From: Spirochaetaceae bacterium
GTDB taxonomy: Bacteria; Spirochaetota; Spirochaetia; UBA9216
DNA length: 7,300 bases
Assembly: GCA_028527945.1 (NCBI GenBank)
Contig: JAQQAK010000081.1
Location: 1-7,300, forward strand
Direction of reading: 5' to 3'
This document shows positions 1 to 6,460 of the stretch, in pieces. Made by a program: the position numbers and the translations under genes. The notes beneath the pieces were generated by a model. That model saw only the letters and a list, made by a program, of their open reading frames with translations. It was not told the DNA's origin and did no database searches. Each line of letters starts with the position of its first letter. The first letter of the stretch is position 1.

Positions 1-29
1 TTTTACTTAGTTTATTAAAACCAACCCTA
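1..29. other. Non-coding end after rpoA
   Basis: These 29 AT-rich bases follow the rpoA TAA stop. I see no hairpin followed by a run of T on the minus strand that would act as a terminator, so transcription probably continues. In this operon rplQ (L17) usually comes next, but no part of it can be read inside the window. Confidence 0.5.
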
Positions 30-1082
30 TTATGCATCTTCCTCTTCCTTCTTAGACTGTAATTTTCTTGAAGTTTTAAGTACGCTGTAATCTGTCATAC
101 CAAGGCCTAAGCCCCATTCACTGAGCTTTTCTTTTATTTCAAGAAGTGATTTTTTACCAAAGTTTCTTGTTTTGGCAATCTCATCTTCACTTCTTCTTGT
201 AAGATCTCCTATTGTCTTAATATTAGCATTTTTAAGACAATTACTTGATCTTACAGAAAGCTCAAGTTCTTCTACAGGTGTGTCAAGAATACTCTTAATT
301 CTTTCTTCTTCTTCATCTACTTCTTCATCTCCTCCGATAATATCCTCATCAAAGTTTATGAATATAGTAAAATGATCTTTAGCAATCTTGGCAGCTTCTG
401 CTACAGCATCTTCAGGAGTTATTGTTCCATCAGTTTCAACATCAAGTATCAATTTGTCGTAGTCATTTCTCTGACCAATTCTTGTATTTTCTATTTCGTA
501 GCTTACTCTAACAAGTGGAGAAAATACTGAATCGATTGCTATTGTACCAATAACTTCAATATATTTTTCATTAACCTCAGCAGGAGTATAACCTCTACCA
601 AGGTCAATTTGCACTTCAATATCAAGATTAGCATCTTTCATTAAAGTTGCAATTTTTAAGTCTTTATTAATAATTTCAATCTCATCATCAACATCAAAAG
701 AAGCTCCAGTTAATTCACCTTCACCTCTTAGTTCAATGTTAATAACCTTTTGTTCAACATCTTCAGGCAACTTAATCATAAGAGCCTTCAAGTTGTTTAG
801 AACTACTGGTGTATCCTCTACAACTTCAGGGATTGCCTCGTATTCGCTTGAAATCATATGAGGAGTACCTTCCCCATCATAACTGGTAATTTTTACCGCA
901 GAAACTGCATAACCCTGAATAGAAGAAAGAAGAATTCTTCTTAGAGTATTTCCTACTGTAGTACCGAATCCCCTTTCAAATGGATATGCTGTAAAGCGTC
1001 CAATATTACTACTCACTTCACTGTGTTCAAAGGTAATTCCTTTCGGCTTCTTAAATCCTTTCAGAAGATTTTTTCGCGCCAT
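30..1082 (-). CDS. rpoA: DNA-directed RNA polymerase subunit alpha
   Basis: Encodes 350 residues, slightly longer than the 329 of E. coli. Alpha dimerises to nucleate assembly of RNA polymerase, and its C-terminal domain binds UP elements and activators. The N-terminal domain (about 1-240) contains RFTAYPFERGFGTTVGNTLR (29-48) and RRILLSSIQGYA (48-59). A very acidic linker (245-260) precedes the C-terminal domain (about 262-329) with LSVRSSNCLK (275-284) and NFGKKSLLEIK (307-317). R278, N281, G309, K311 and S312 align with the DNA-contacting R265, N268, G296, K298 and S299 of E. coli. A charged tail of about 20 residues follows. I chose ATG at 1082; an in-frame GTG two codons upstream overlaps the Shine-Dalgarno. 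The MARKNLLKGFK start recalls spirochaete RpoA. Confidence 0.98.
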   Translation of the reverse strand: MARKNLLKGFKKPKGITFEHSEVSSNIGRFTAYPFERGFGTTVGNTLRRILLSSIQGYAVSAVKITSYDGEGTPHMISSEYEAIPEVVEDTPVVLNNLKALMIKLPEDVEQKVINIELRGEGELTGASFDVDDEIEIINKDLKIATLMKDANLDIEVQIDLGRGYTPAEVNEKYIEVIGTIAIDSVFSPLVRVSYEIENTRIGQRNDYDKLILDVETDGTITPEDAVAEAAKIAKDHFTIFINFDEDIIGGDEEVDEEEERIKSILDTPVEELELSVRSSNCLKNANIKTIGDLTRRSEDEIAKTRNFGKKSLLEIKEKLSEWGLGLGMTDYSVLKTSRKLQSKKEEEDA

Positions 1083-1087
1083 GTGCA

Positions 1088-1093
1088 CTCCCT
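1088..1093 (-). promoter_or_regulatory. Ribosome binding site deciding the rpoA start
   Basis: AGGGAG lies five bases before the ATG at 1082. The alternative GTG two codons upstream begins with the last base of this site, so it could not be used with it. The rpsD-rpoA gap of 17 bases is the longest between two genes here. Confidence 0.8.
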
Positions 1094-1099
1094 GTTTTT

Positions 1100-1735
1100 T
1101 TATCTTGAATAAAGCTCTACGATCAGCTGCTCGTTGAGATCCGCAAGTTCAGTAACATCACTTCTTAGTGGTAATGCTTTTAATGTACCCTTCATAGCAT
1201 CAGCATCAACATCAATCCATGGGTAAACACCAGACTTAGTATACTCTTTTAAGCTTTCCTTGATAACAACCATATTTTTGCTGCTTTCTTTTACTTCGAT
1301 AACATCACCATCTTTAACAAGAAAAGAAGATATAGTTACTCTTTTTCCATTAACTTTGATATGTCCATGAGAAACAAGCTGTCTTGCCTGATTTCTTGAT
1401 GAAGCAAAATGCATTCTGAAAACAACGTTATCAAGTCTTCTTTCAAGAAGAACAATCAGGTTTTCACCTGTTTTTCCTTTCATTCGATCTGCTTTTTCAA
1501 AGAAAAGTTTAAACTGTTTTTCTAACATTCCGTATGTTCTTTTCAGTTTTTGCTTTTCTCTAAGCTGTAGTCCATAGTCAGACATCTTTCCAGCTCTTGT
1601 TCTAGGGCCTTTTCCAGGAGGATTTCTTTTCTTTGTAATAGGACATTTTGCACCCTTACATCGATCTCCTTTTAAATTAAGCCTTCTTTTTTCAGCGCGG
1701 CATAAGCGGCACTGTGGTCCTACGTTTCTAGCCAT
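1100..1735 (-). CDS. rpsD: 30S ribosomal protein S4, zinc-binding type
   Basis: Encodes 211 residues, typical for S4, the primary binder of the 5' domain of 16S rRNA, also important at the mRNA entry channel and for accuracy. The N-terminus carries a four-cysteine zinc site, C9-x2-C12-x13-C26-x4-C31, as in Thermus S4; many bacteria have lost it. SDYGLQLREKQKLKRTYGM (52-70) and the S4 RNA-binding domain (about 99-150; RRLDNVVFRMHFASSRNQAR, then HGHIKVNGKRV) are clear, ending ELYSR. A strong AGGAGGAG lies just after the rpsK stop and before the ATG. In E. coli S4 is the alpha-operon repressor; its presence between rpsK and rpoA matches that operon order. Confidence 0.98.
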   Translation of the reverse strand: MARNVGPQCRLCRAEKRRLNLKGDRCKGAKCPITKKRNPPGKGPRTRAGKMSDYGLQLREKQKLKRTYGMLEKQFKLFFEKADRMKGKTGENLIVLLERRLDNVVFRMHFASSRNQARQLVSHGHIKVNGKRVTISSFLVKDGDVIEVKESSKNMVVIKESLKEYTKSGVYPWIDVDADAMKGTLKALPLRSDVTELADLNEQLIVELYSR

Positions 1736-1747
1736 TCAGTCTCCTCC

Positions 1748-2128
1748 TTATACCCTTCTGCTCTTTCTTGGCCTACAACCATTATGAGGTATAGGAGTCA
1801 TATCTACAATTCCTTTAACCCATAAACCCAAGTTACCAAGAGATCTGATTGCAGATTCACGTCCAACTCCTGGTCCTTTAACATATACATGAACAGACTG
1901 AAGACCGTAGTCCATAGCTTTCTTTGCAGCTGTTTCTGCTGTTGTTTGAGCAGCATAAGGTGTTGATTTTTTAGCACCTCTAAAACCTAGTCCGCCGGCA
2001 CTTGCCCACGAAACTGCATTTCCATTTAAATCTGTTATAGTAACTATTGTATTATTGAAGGTTGCCTGAATATAGACATTACCCTCATGTACGGTCTTTT
2101 TCTCTTTCTTTTTCTTAACCTTAGCCAA
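1748..2128 (-). CDS. rpsK: 30S ribosomal protein S11 (TTG start)
   Basis: Encodes 126 residues, usual for S11, which lines the mRNA exit (platform) side of the 30S subunit near the Shine-Dalgarno duplex. After a lysine-rich N-terminus (residues 3-11) come GNVYIQATFNNTIVTITD (16-33), GNAVSWASAGGLGFRGAKKS (36-55), STPYAAQ (55-61), VYVKGPGVGRESAIR (81-95) and the C-terminal TPIPHNGCRPRKSRRV. The HNGC asparagine-glycine step (115-118) is where E. coli S11 carries an isoaspartate; the same sequence is kept here. The start is TTG: there is no ATG before residue 72, the N-terminus MAKVKKK is typical, and GGAGG lies six bases before the TTG. Confidence 0.97.
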   Translation of the reverse strand: MAKVKKKKEKKTVHEGNVYIQATFNNTIVTITDLNGNAVSWASAGGLGFRGAKKSTPYAAQTTAETAAKKAMDYGLQSVHVYVKGPGVGRESAIRSLGNLGLWVKGIVDMTPIPHNGCRPRKSRRV

Positions 2129-2133
2129 TGGTA

Positions 2134-2139
2134 ACCTCC
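2134..2139 (-). promoter_or_regulatory. Ribosome binding site deciding the rpsK TTG start
   Basis: GGAGGT lies between the rpsM stop and rpsK. The GGAGG core ends six bases before the TTG, an optimal spacing. There is no competing ATG or GTG in frame between the preceding stop codon and the conserved S11 N-terminus, so the site fixes the TTG as start. Confidence 0.85.
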
Positions 2140-2142
2140 GGC

Positions 2143-2517
2143 TTATTTAGTTGCCTTTTTCTTTCCAGCAACAGTCTTCTTCTTACCTTTTCTTGTACGA
2201 GCATTGGTTTTTGTTCTCTGACCACGAACAGGTAAACTTCTTCTATGTCTGAGGCCTCTGTAACATCCTATATCCATTAAACGCTTTATGTTCAAAGCAT
2301 TTTCTGTTCGAAGCCGTCCTTCAACCTTGTATTCATTATCAAGCAACTGTCTAAGATTTGCGATATCATCACTTGATAAATCATCCATCATACTATCTGG
2401 ATCAACACCAAGTTTTCCACAAATTTCTGCAGCAGTTGTTCTTCCAATTCCGTAAATATAAGTTAATGCAATCTTTATTTGTTTATTAGGAAGGTCTACA
2501 CCTGAAATACGCGCCAT
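2143..2517 (-). CDS. rpsM: 30S ribosomal protein S13
   Basis: Encodes 124 residues, normal for S13, which sits at the top of the 30S head, contacts L5 and L31 in bridge B1 and reaches the P-site tRNA with its tail. The N-terminal MARISGVDLPNKQIKIALTY and YGIGRTTAAEIC (22-33), a helix-two-turn-helix region, and the C-terminal core GCYRGLRHRRSLPVRGQRTK (84-103) with NARTRKGKKKTVAGKKK are family signatures. The Shine-Dalgarno AGGAGG overlaps the TAG of rpmJ, and the gap is ten bases. In E. coli this start is under S4 control through a pseudoknot in a longer leader; the short gap leaves little room for an equivalent structure outside rpmJ coding sequence. Confidence 0.97.
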   Translation of the reverse strand: MARISGVDLPNKQIKIALTYIYGIGRTTAAEICGKLGVDPDSMMDDLSSDDIANLRQLLDNEYKVEGRLRTENALNIKRLMDIGCYRGLRHRRSLPVRGQRTKTNARTRKGKKKTVAGKKKATK

Positions 2518-2527
2518 TTATATCCTC

Positions 2528-2641
2528 CTACCTCTGCCTCTGCTTGTGCTTAGGGTTAGTACAAACAATTCTAAGTACTCCCCTTCTTCTTATAACCTTG
2601 CATTTATCACACATGGGTTTAACACTTGCTCTTACTTTCAC
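2528..2641 (-). CDS. rpmJ: 50S ribosomal protein L36, zinc type (GTG start)
   Basis: A 37-codon gene I found by translating the 136 bases between secY and rpsM. The product reads MKVRASVKPMCDKCKVIRRR, then GVLRIVCTNPKHKQRQR. This is the canonical 37-residue L36, the smallest bacterial ribosomal protein, which helps organise 23S rRNA near the base of the L7/L12 stalk. A zinc site is visible as C11, C14, C27 and H32. The start is GTG; the only later ATG encodes residue 10 and would remove the conserved N-terminus. AAGGGG, overlapping the secY stop, lies eight bases upstream. In many bacteria adk, map and infA lie between secY and rpmJ, but here the gap is 12 bases. Confidence 0.96.
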   Translation of the reverse strand: MKVRASVKPMCDKCKVIRRRGVLRIVCTNPKHKQRQR

Positions 2642-2649
2642 TGTTTATA

Positions 2650-2655
2650 CCCCTT
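2650..2655 (-). promoter_or_regulatory. Ribosome binding site of rpmJ
   Basis: AAGGGG lies eight bases before the GTG start of rpmJ and overlaps the TAA stop codon of secY. It supports the GTG as the start and suggests that rpmJ translation depends partly on ribosomes finishing secY. Confidence 0.75.
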
Positions 2656-3976
2656 ACAAATTTCTTGATTTAATCTTGCCTTTTTTAACAAAGCCATCCT
2701 GATGGTGCATCCTCAGATGACCTTCAATTTGAGACATTGTATCAAGGTCTACTCCTACCATAATCAAAAGTGATGTTCCTCCAAGCAACATTGCCGCGGA
2801 TGCTGGAAAATTAAACACAGATTGAACTATAGTTGGAATTATTGCTATGAATGCGAGGAACAAAGCTCCAGGAAGTATTATTCGCTGAAGTATTCCGTTT
2901 AGGTAAGATTCCAACTTATCAGATCTTACACCAGGGACAGAACCACCGTTCTCTCTTATCTGCTTTGCAATCTCCATAGGATTCAGTGTTGCCTGAGTAT
3001 AAAAATATGCAAAAAAGATAATCAATAGCGTATATATTATCAAATATGCTGGTCCTCTAGGACGCAGCCAATATGAAAAATTAGCAAGCCATTTTACACT
3101 GCTGCCCAAGTTATTACTTATCTGTAAGATAAAAGTAAGTATTGATGATGCAAAAATTACAGGAATAACTCCTGATGGATTTATTTTGAACGGTATATAT
3201 GTGCTTTGTGCTCCATACATTTTTCGTCCAACTACTCTCTTAGCATAATGTACAGGTATTTTTCGCTGTCCCTGCTGCTCGTAAATAACAAGCGCGACAA
3301 CAACGACAAACATTGCCAATACAATTATTACAAATACAGGGTTAAGTGAATCTTCACGCACAGCTCTTATTATAGAAGCAAATGCATTTGGAATTCTTGC
3401 AACAATACCAGCAAAGATTATCAAAGAGATACCGTTTCCAACACCTCTTTGAGTTATTTGCTCTCCCATCCACATAAGTAAAATTGTTCCAGATGTTACT
3501 GTAAGCATAGCTATTATAGAATACGGTAATCTTGCCATAGTAATAGCATCCGGTATCTGATTAGCATATACAGTAACAACATATGACTGTATTAAACATA
3601 CAACAACAGTACCATATCTTGTATATCGCTGTATCTTTTTTCTTCCACCGTCTTCTTCCGATACCTTTTTAAGATAAGGGAAAACCATTAACAAGAGTTG
3701 CATAATAATAGACATTGAAATATACGGCATAATTCCAAGCATGAAGATAGAAAAGTTCTTAAATCCACCACCTGAGAAAAAGTTAATATATTCTGTAACG
3801 CCTATTCCGCCTGAACTCTCTTGAGACATAAAATATAATTTCAAAGCATTCAGATTAATTCCAGGTATTGGTATAGCTACACCAAATCTGTATATTATCA
3901 TCATCACTACTGTAAAAAGAATTCTGTCACGAAGTTCCTTTACACGCATCATATCAGCAAGCTTGTTCCCAGCCAT
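2654..3976 (-). CDS. secY: Preprotein translocase channel subunit SecY
   Basis: Encodes 440 residues, the normal SecY length. SecY is the pore of the SecYEG translocon in the cytoplasmic membrane, used with SecA or the ribosome to export and insert proteins. Ten hydrophobic segments can be placed roughly at 18-38, 73-97, 119-138, 150-170, 181-198, 213-232, 267-285, 310-329, 365-384 and 393-410; the plug region falls near 50-72. Family motifs are EQITQRGVGNGIS (172-184), IPVHYAKR (240-247), NPSGVIP (266-272), NPMEIAKQI (332-340) and PGVR (348-351), whose R351 matches the SecA-interaction arginine R357 of E. coli. The residues after it are SD, where PG is common. The ATG is one base after the rplO stop (TAGGATG), and AAGG inside the rplO end is the likely ribosome binding site. 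Confidence 0.98.
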   Translation of the reverse strand: MAGNKLADMMRVKELRDRILFTVVMMIIYRFGVAIPIPGINLNALKLYFMSQESSGGIGVTEYINFFSGGGFKNFSIFMLGIMPYISMSIIMQLLLMVFPYLKKVSEEDGGRKKIQRYTRYGTVVVCLIQSYVVTVYANQIPDAITMARLPYSIIAMLTVTSGTILLMWMGEQITQRGVGNGISLIIFAGIVARIPNAFASIIRAVREDSLNPVFVIIVLAMFVVVVALVIYEQQGQRKIPVHYAKRVVGRKMYGAQSTYIPFKINPSGVIPVIFASSILTFILQISNNLGSSVKWLANFSYWLRPRGPAYLIIYTLLIIFFAYFYTQATLNPMEIAKQIRENGGSVPGVRSDKLESYLNGILQRIILPGALFLAFIAIIPTIVQSVFNFPASAAMLLGGTSLLIMVGVDLDTMSQIEGHLRMHHQDGFVKKGKIKSRNL

Positions 3977-3977
3977 C

Positions 3978-4424
3978 CTAACCTTCTTTTACAACAATGT
4001 TTCCACCAGCTTTTTCGATTTTATCTTTTGCACCGGCAGATATTTTCTCAATGTCAAAAGTTAATTTCTTTGTAAACTCTCCGTTTCCAAGGATTTTAAC
4101 TCTTACATTTTTTCCTTTAACAATACCTTTTTCTTTTAAAGTTTCAAGACTTACTGTTTCGCCATCTGCAAAACCTGCTTCAATCTCTAATAGATTAACA
4201 GCTTTATATTCTATTTTAAAAGGATAATTTGAAAAACCTCTTCTGGCTACACGTCTGTATAAAGGCATCTGTCCACCTTCAAACCCTGGTCTTACACCAC
4301 CGCCTGAACGTGCGTTTTGTCCATTAGAACCTCTTCCGCTGGTTCCACCACGAGTAGAACCGTTACCGCGACCAACTATCCTTTTCTTTTTTGTAGCTCC
4401 TTTTGGAGCTCTAATCTGATCCAT
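3978..4424 (-). CDS. rplO: 50S ribosomal protein L15
   Basis: Encodes 148 residues, typical for L15, a late-assembling 50S protein with a long extended tail threaded into 23S rRNA. The glycine- and arginine-rich N-terminus (KKKRIVGRGNGSTRGGTSGR at 12-31, then GQNARSGGGVRPGFEGGQMP at 35-54, then LYRRVARRGFSN) is the family's hallmark. The C-terminal globular part carries VKILGNGEFTKKLTF (108-122) and ISAGAKDKIEKAGG (127-140), with the short end NIVVKEG. The ATG lies two bases after the rpmD stop. AGGAGG lies inside the last rpmD codons, ten bases upstream, so initiation is probably coupled to rpmD termination. This is the usual neighbour upstream of secY. Confidence 0.97.
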   Translation of the reverse strand: MDQIRAPKGATKKKRIVGRGNGSTRGGTSGRGSNGQNARSGGGVRPGFEGGQMPLYRRVARRGFSNYPFKIEYKAVNLLEIEAGFADGETVSLETLKEKGIVKGKNVRVKILGNGEFTKKLTFDIEKISAGAKDKIEKAGGNIVVKEG

Positions 4425-4426
4425 AA

Positions 4427-4624
4427 TTATTTAACCTCCTCAACCTTTACAAGATGTGAGACGGTATTAACCATACCAAGAATGGCTGGATTAGCCTCTT
4501 TCTGTACTTTCTGGTTAATCTTTCTTAGTCCAAGAGCTTTTAAAGTAGCCTGCTGATTTGGTTTTCTACCAAATCGGCTTCTTACAAGCTCAATTTCTAT
4601 CTTTTTAACACTTTTCTTGGCCAT
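4427..4624 (-). CDS. rpmD: 50S ribosomal protein L30
   Basis: Encodes 65 residues, slightly longer than the roughly 60 usual for bacterial L30. The beginning MAKKSVKKIEIELVRSRFGR, then QQATLKALGLRKINQKV (24-40) and NTVSHLVKVEEV (53-64), match the family's ferredoxin-like RNA-binding fold. I chose the ATG two bases after the rpsE stop. An in-frame GTG four codons upstream would lie inside rpsE, add MGII and overlap the presumed Shine-Dalgarno GGGGA. The position between rpsE and rplO is standard. L30 sits on the surface of the 50S subunit and is absent from some bacteria, so its retention is a mild taxonomic clue only. Confidence 0.96.
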   Translation of the reverse strand: MAKKSVKKIEIELVRSRFGRKPNQQATLKALGLRKINQKVQKEANPAILGMVNTVSHLVKVEEVK

Positions 4625-4626
4625 AA

Positions 4627-5121
4627 TTATCCCCACATATCAGCAAGAGTTTTACCTCTGCCCTTAGCGATCTCTTTTGCGTTCATCATATTCTCAAGAC
4701 CGTTAAATACAGCCTTGGTAATATTCATAGTATTCTTAGAACCTAATGATTTACTAAGAATATTATTTATCCCGCTTACTTCCATAACGGCACGTACAGG
4801 ACCACCGGCAATAATACCTGTACCAGCAGCTGCTGGTTTAAGTACTACTCTGGCACTCTTATACTCACCAATATATTCATGTGGTACAGTATCATTTTTA
4901 ATAGGTACTGTTATCATGTTTTTCTTTGCTTTTTCAACGCTCTTTCGGATAGCTTCAGATACATCATTTGCTTTACCAAATCCGTATCCTACTCTTCCCT
5001 TCTGATCGCCTACAACAACCAATGCTGAGAAAGAAAATCTTCTACCACCCTTTACAACTTTTGCAACTCTGTTAAGCTTTACAAGCTTTTCAGTAAATTC
5101 TTTATCGTTTGCAGCTTCCAA
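4627..5121 (-). CDS. rpsE: 30S ribosomal protein S5 (TTG start)
   Basis: Encodes 164 residues, within the normal range for S5, a small-subunit protein with roles in decoding accuracy and in the mRNA entry channel. The N-terminal double-stranded-RNA-binding-like domain (about 8-75) holds the signature GGRRFSFSALVVVGD (25-39) and GRVGYGFGKANDVSEAI (42-58). The C-terminal domain (about 83-155) holds LKPAAAGTGIIAGGPVRAV (94-112) and LGSKNTMNITKA (126-137). The start is TTG: no ATG or GTG lies at a sensible place, the next methionine is residue 69, and AGGAGG stands six bases before the TTG. The Shine-Dalgarno overlaps the rplR stop (TAGGAGG). Confidence 0.97.
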   Translation of the reverse strand: MEAANDKEFTEKLVKLNRVAKVVKGGRRFSFSALVVVGDQKGRVGYGFGKANDVSEAIRKSVEKAKKNMITVPIKNDTVPHEYIGEYKSARVVLKPAAAGTGIIAGGPVRAVMEVSGINNILSKSLGSKNTMNITKAVFNGLENMMNAKEIAKGRGKTLADMWG

Positions 5122-5127
5122 CGTCTT

Positions 5128-5133
5128 CCTCCT
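5128..5133 (-). promoter_or_regulatory. Ribosome binding site deciding the rpsE TTG start
   Basis: AGGAGG stands six bases before the TTG start of rpsE and overlaps the TAG stop of rplR. A full-strength site at optimal spacing before TTG, together with the absence of other start codons ahead of the conserved S5 domain, fixes the start. Confidence 0.87.
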
Positions 5134-5491
5134 AAATGGTTATTCCAGCTTTTCTGGCACCGTCGGCAATTGCCTTTACTTTACCATGATAGACATAACC
5201 ATTTCTATCAAATACAACATTAGTTATCTTTTTCTCTTTAAGCCTTTTACCAATAAGTTCACCAAGTTTAGCTGCGCCTTCTACAGTTGAAGCTAAATCT
5301 TTATTATCTTTTTCAACATTATTTGCAAAAGCGATTGTCTTACCACTTTCATCATCAATAACTTGAATATAAAGATGTTTTGAACTCTTAAAAACACTCA
5401 TTCTTGGTCTATCAGGTGTCCCTTTAACCGTTTTTCTAACGTGCTTTTTTCTTCTATTTCTACGGTTTGCTTTTTCTACCAGCTTCTTCAT
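5132..5491 (-). CDS. rplR: 50S ribosomal protein L18
   Basis: Encodes 119 residues, the usual size of L18, which with L5 binds 5S rRNA and anchors it in the central protuberance. The very basic N-terminus (NRRNRRKKHVRKTVKGT, 9-25) is followed by RPRMSVFKSSKHLYIQVID (28-46), GKTIAFAN (50-57), AAKLGELIGKR (73-83) and the conserved VVFDRNGYVYHGKVKAIADG (92-111), ending ARKAGITI. The start is ATG, nine bases after the rplF stop. Its Shine-Dalgarno is comparatively weak (TAGGTTAG), which fits translational coupling to rplF. Confidence 0.97.
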   Translation of the reverse strand: MKKLVEKANRRNRRKKHVRKTVKGTPDRPRMSVFKSSKHLYIQVIDDESGKTIAFANNVEKDNKDLASTVEGAAKLGELIGKRLKEKKITNVVFDRNGYVYHGKVKAIADGARKAGITI

Positions 5492-5500
5492 TCAACTAAC

Positions 5501-6037
5501 CTACTTAATACCAGATTTACCAATCTTGCGCACGATATTTTCTTCTTCATACCTGATTCCCTTACCTTTATAAGGCTCTGGTGGACGAAGTGATCTTATT
5601 TCTGCGCTTACCTGACCAACTCTTTGCTTATCAATACCTGAAACAGTAACCTTAGTTCCTTCAACAGCTATTGTTATGCCTTCTTCTATGAAATAATCAA
5701 TTGGTAGAGAATATCCCAAATTAAGAGTAAGTATATCTTTATTAACCTCAGCTCTGTAACCAACACCATTGATAATCAGGCTCTTTGAAAAACCTTTAGA
5801 TACTCCGGTTACCATGTTGTTTATAAGAGATCTATAAAGTCCATGATAGGAATGAGCTGCCTTTGAATTATTCTTAACATCAAGTGTTACTTCATCTTTT
5901 TCAATCTTTATTTCAATATCAGATTTATAATCCTGCTCAAGTTTACCCTTGGGGCCTTCTACAGTAATTATGTCATCTTTAACTGAAACCTTAACTCCTT
6001 GCGGAATTGTTATCGGTAATTTACCTATTCGTGACAT
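5501..6037 (-). CDS. rplF: 50S ribosomal protein L6
   Basis: Encodes 178 residues, the usual length for L6, a two-domain 50S protein near the factor-binding site that contacts the sarcin-ricin loop region. It starts MSRIGKLPITIPQGVKV, followed by VEGPKGKL (26-33). The first L6 domain spans about 11-82 and the second about 90-165. The family signature RPPEPYKGKGIRYEEE sits at 151-166, and the chain ends VRKIGKSGIK. The ATG is preceded by AGGGGTAGGAAA, and the gap to rpsH is 15 bases, one of the wider ones in this operon. Nothing appears truncated or unusual. Confidence 0.97.
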   Translation of the reverse strand: MSRIGKLPITIPQGVKVSVKDDIITVEGPKGKLEQDYKSDIEIKIEKDEVTLDVKNNSKAAHSYHGLYRSLINNMVTGVSKGFSKSLIINGVGYRAEVNKDILTLNLGYSLPIDYFIEEGITIAVEGTKVTVSGIDKQRVGQVSAEIRSLRPPEPYKGKGIRYEEENIVRKIGKSGIK

Positions 6038-6052
6038 TTTCCTACCCCTATC

Positions 6053-6451
6053 CTACCATACTGAGCAAATCAGCTCTCCGCCGACTTGTCTTTCAGCAGC
6101 CTTTTTACCAGTTGTTACTCCAGAAGAAGTAGAAACAATTAAAGTACCGTAACCATTGTAAATTCTAGGCATTTTCTTGTAGCTTGAATAAATTCTTCTA
6201 CCTGGCTTAGAAATCTTCTTTATACCATGAATAATTGGCTGATCTTCATCAGCATATTTCAAAAATATTCTAATGAAATTAATTCCGTCAATTGTGGTCT
6301 TTTTAAAATTTTTGACATAACCTTCATTCTTCAAAATCTTAACTATCTCAAGCTTCAATTTTGAGGTAGGTATATCAACCTTATCAAATTTTGCGCTATT
6401 CGCATTTCTTATCTTTGTTAACATATCTGCAACAGGATCTGAAACTGCCAT
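6053..6451 (-). CDS. rpsH: 30S ribosomal protein S8
   Basis: Encodes 132 residues, a normal length for S8, which binds helix 21 in the central domain of 16S rRNA and is needed early in small-subunit assembly. The N-terminus DPVADMLTKIRNAN (5-18) and the C-terminal signature STSSGVTTGKKAAERQVGGE (107-126) ending ICSVW are family hallmarks; KPGRRIY at 82-88 is also typical. The Shine-Dalgarno (TAGGAGAA) overlaps the TAG stop of rpsN, nine bases upstream of the ATG. In E. coli, S8 represses translation of its own operon by binding near the rplE start. Here rplX and rplE overlap by one base, and I could not recognise an equivalent site by eye. Confidence 0.97.
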   Translation of the reverse strand: MAVSDPVADMLTKIRNANSAKFDKVDIPTSKLKLEIVKILKNEGYVKNFKKTTIDGINFIRIFLKYADEDQPIIHGIKKISKPGRRIYSSYKKMPRIYNGYGTLIVSTSSGVTTGKKAAERQVGGELICSVW

Positions 6452-6460
6452 ATAATTCTC

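Noticed and set aside
172..375. Plus-strand open frame of 67 codons opposite rpoA
   Set aside because: It is antisense to a certain rpoA gene and reads as a serine-rich low-complexity product of the acidic linker codons; no supporting start signal was seen.
3997..4227. Plus-strand open frame of 76 codons opposite rplO
   Set aside because: Antisense shadow of L15, with no recognisable protein family.
4317..4556. Plus-strand open frame of 79 codons opposite rplO and rpmD
   Set aside because: It crosses the border of two certain genes on the other strand and has no recognisable domain.
4715..5005. Plus-strand open frame of 96 codons, rather hydrophobic
   Set aside because: It is entirely antisense to rpsE; the hydrophobic look comes from reverse-reading lysine- and glycine-rich codons.
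5949..6152. Plus-strand open frame of 67 codons over the rplF-rpsH border
   Set aside because: Antisense to both genes and without family resemblance.
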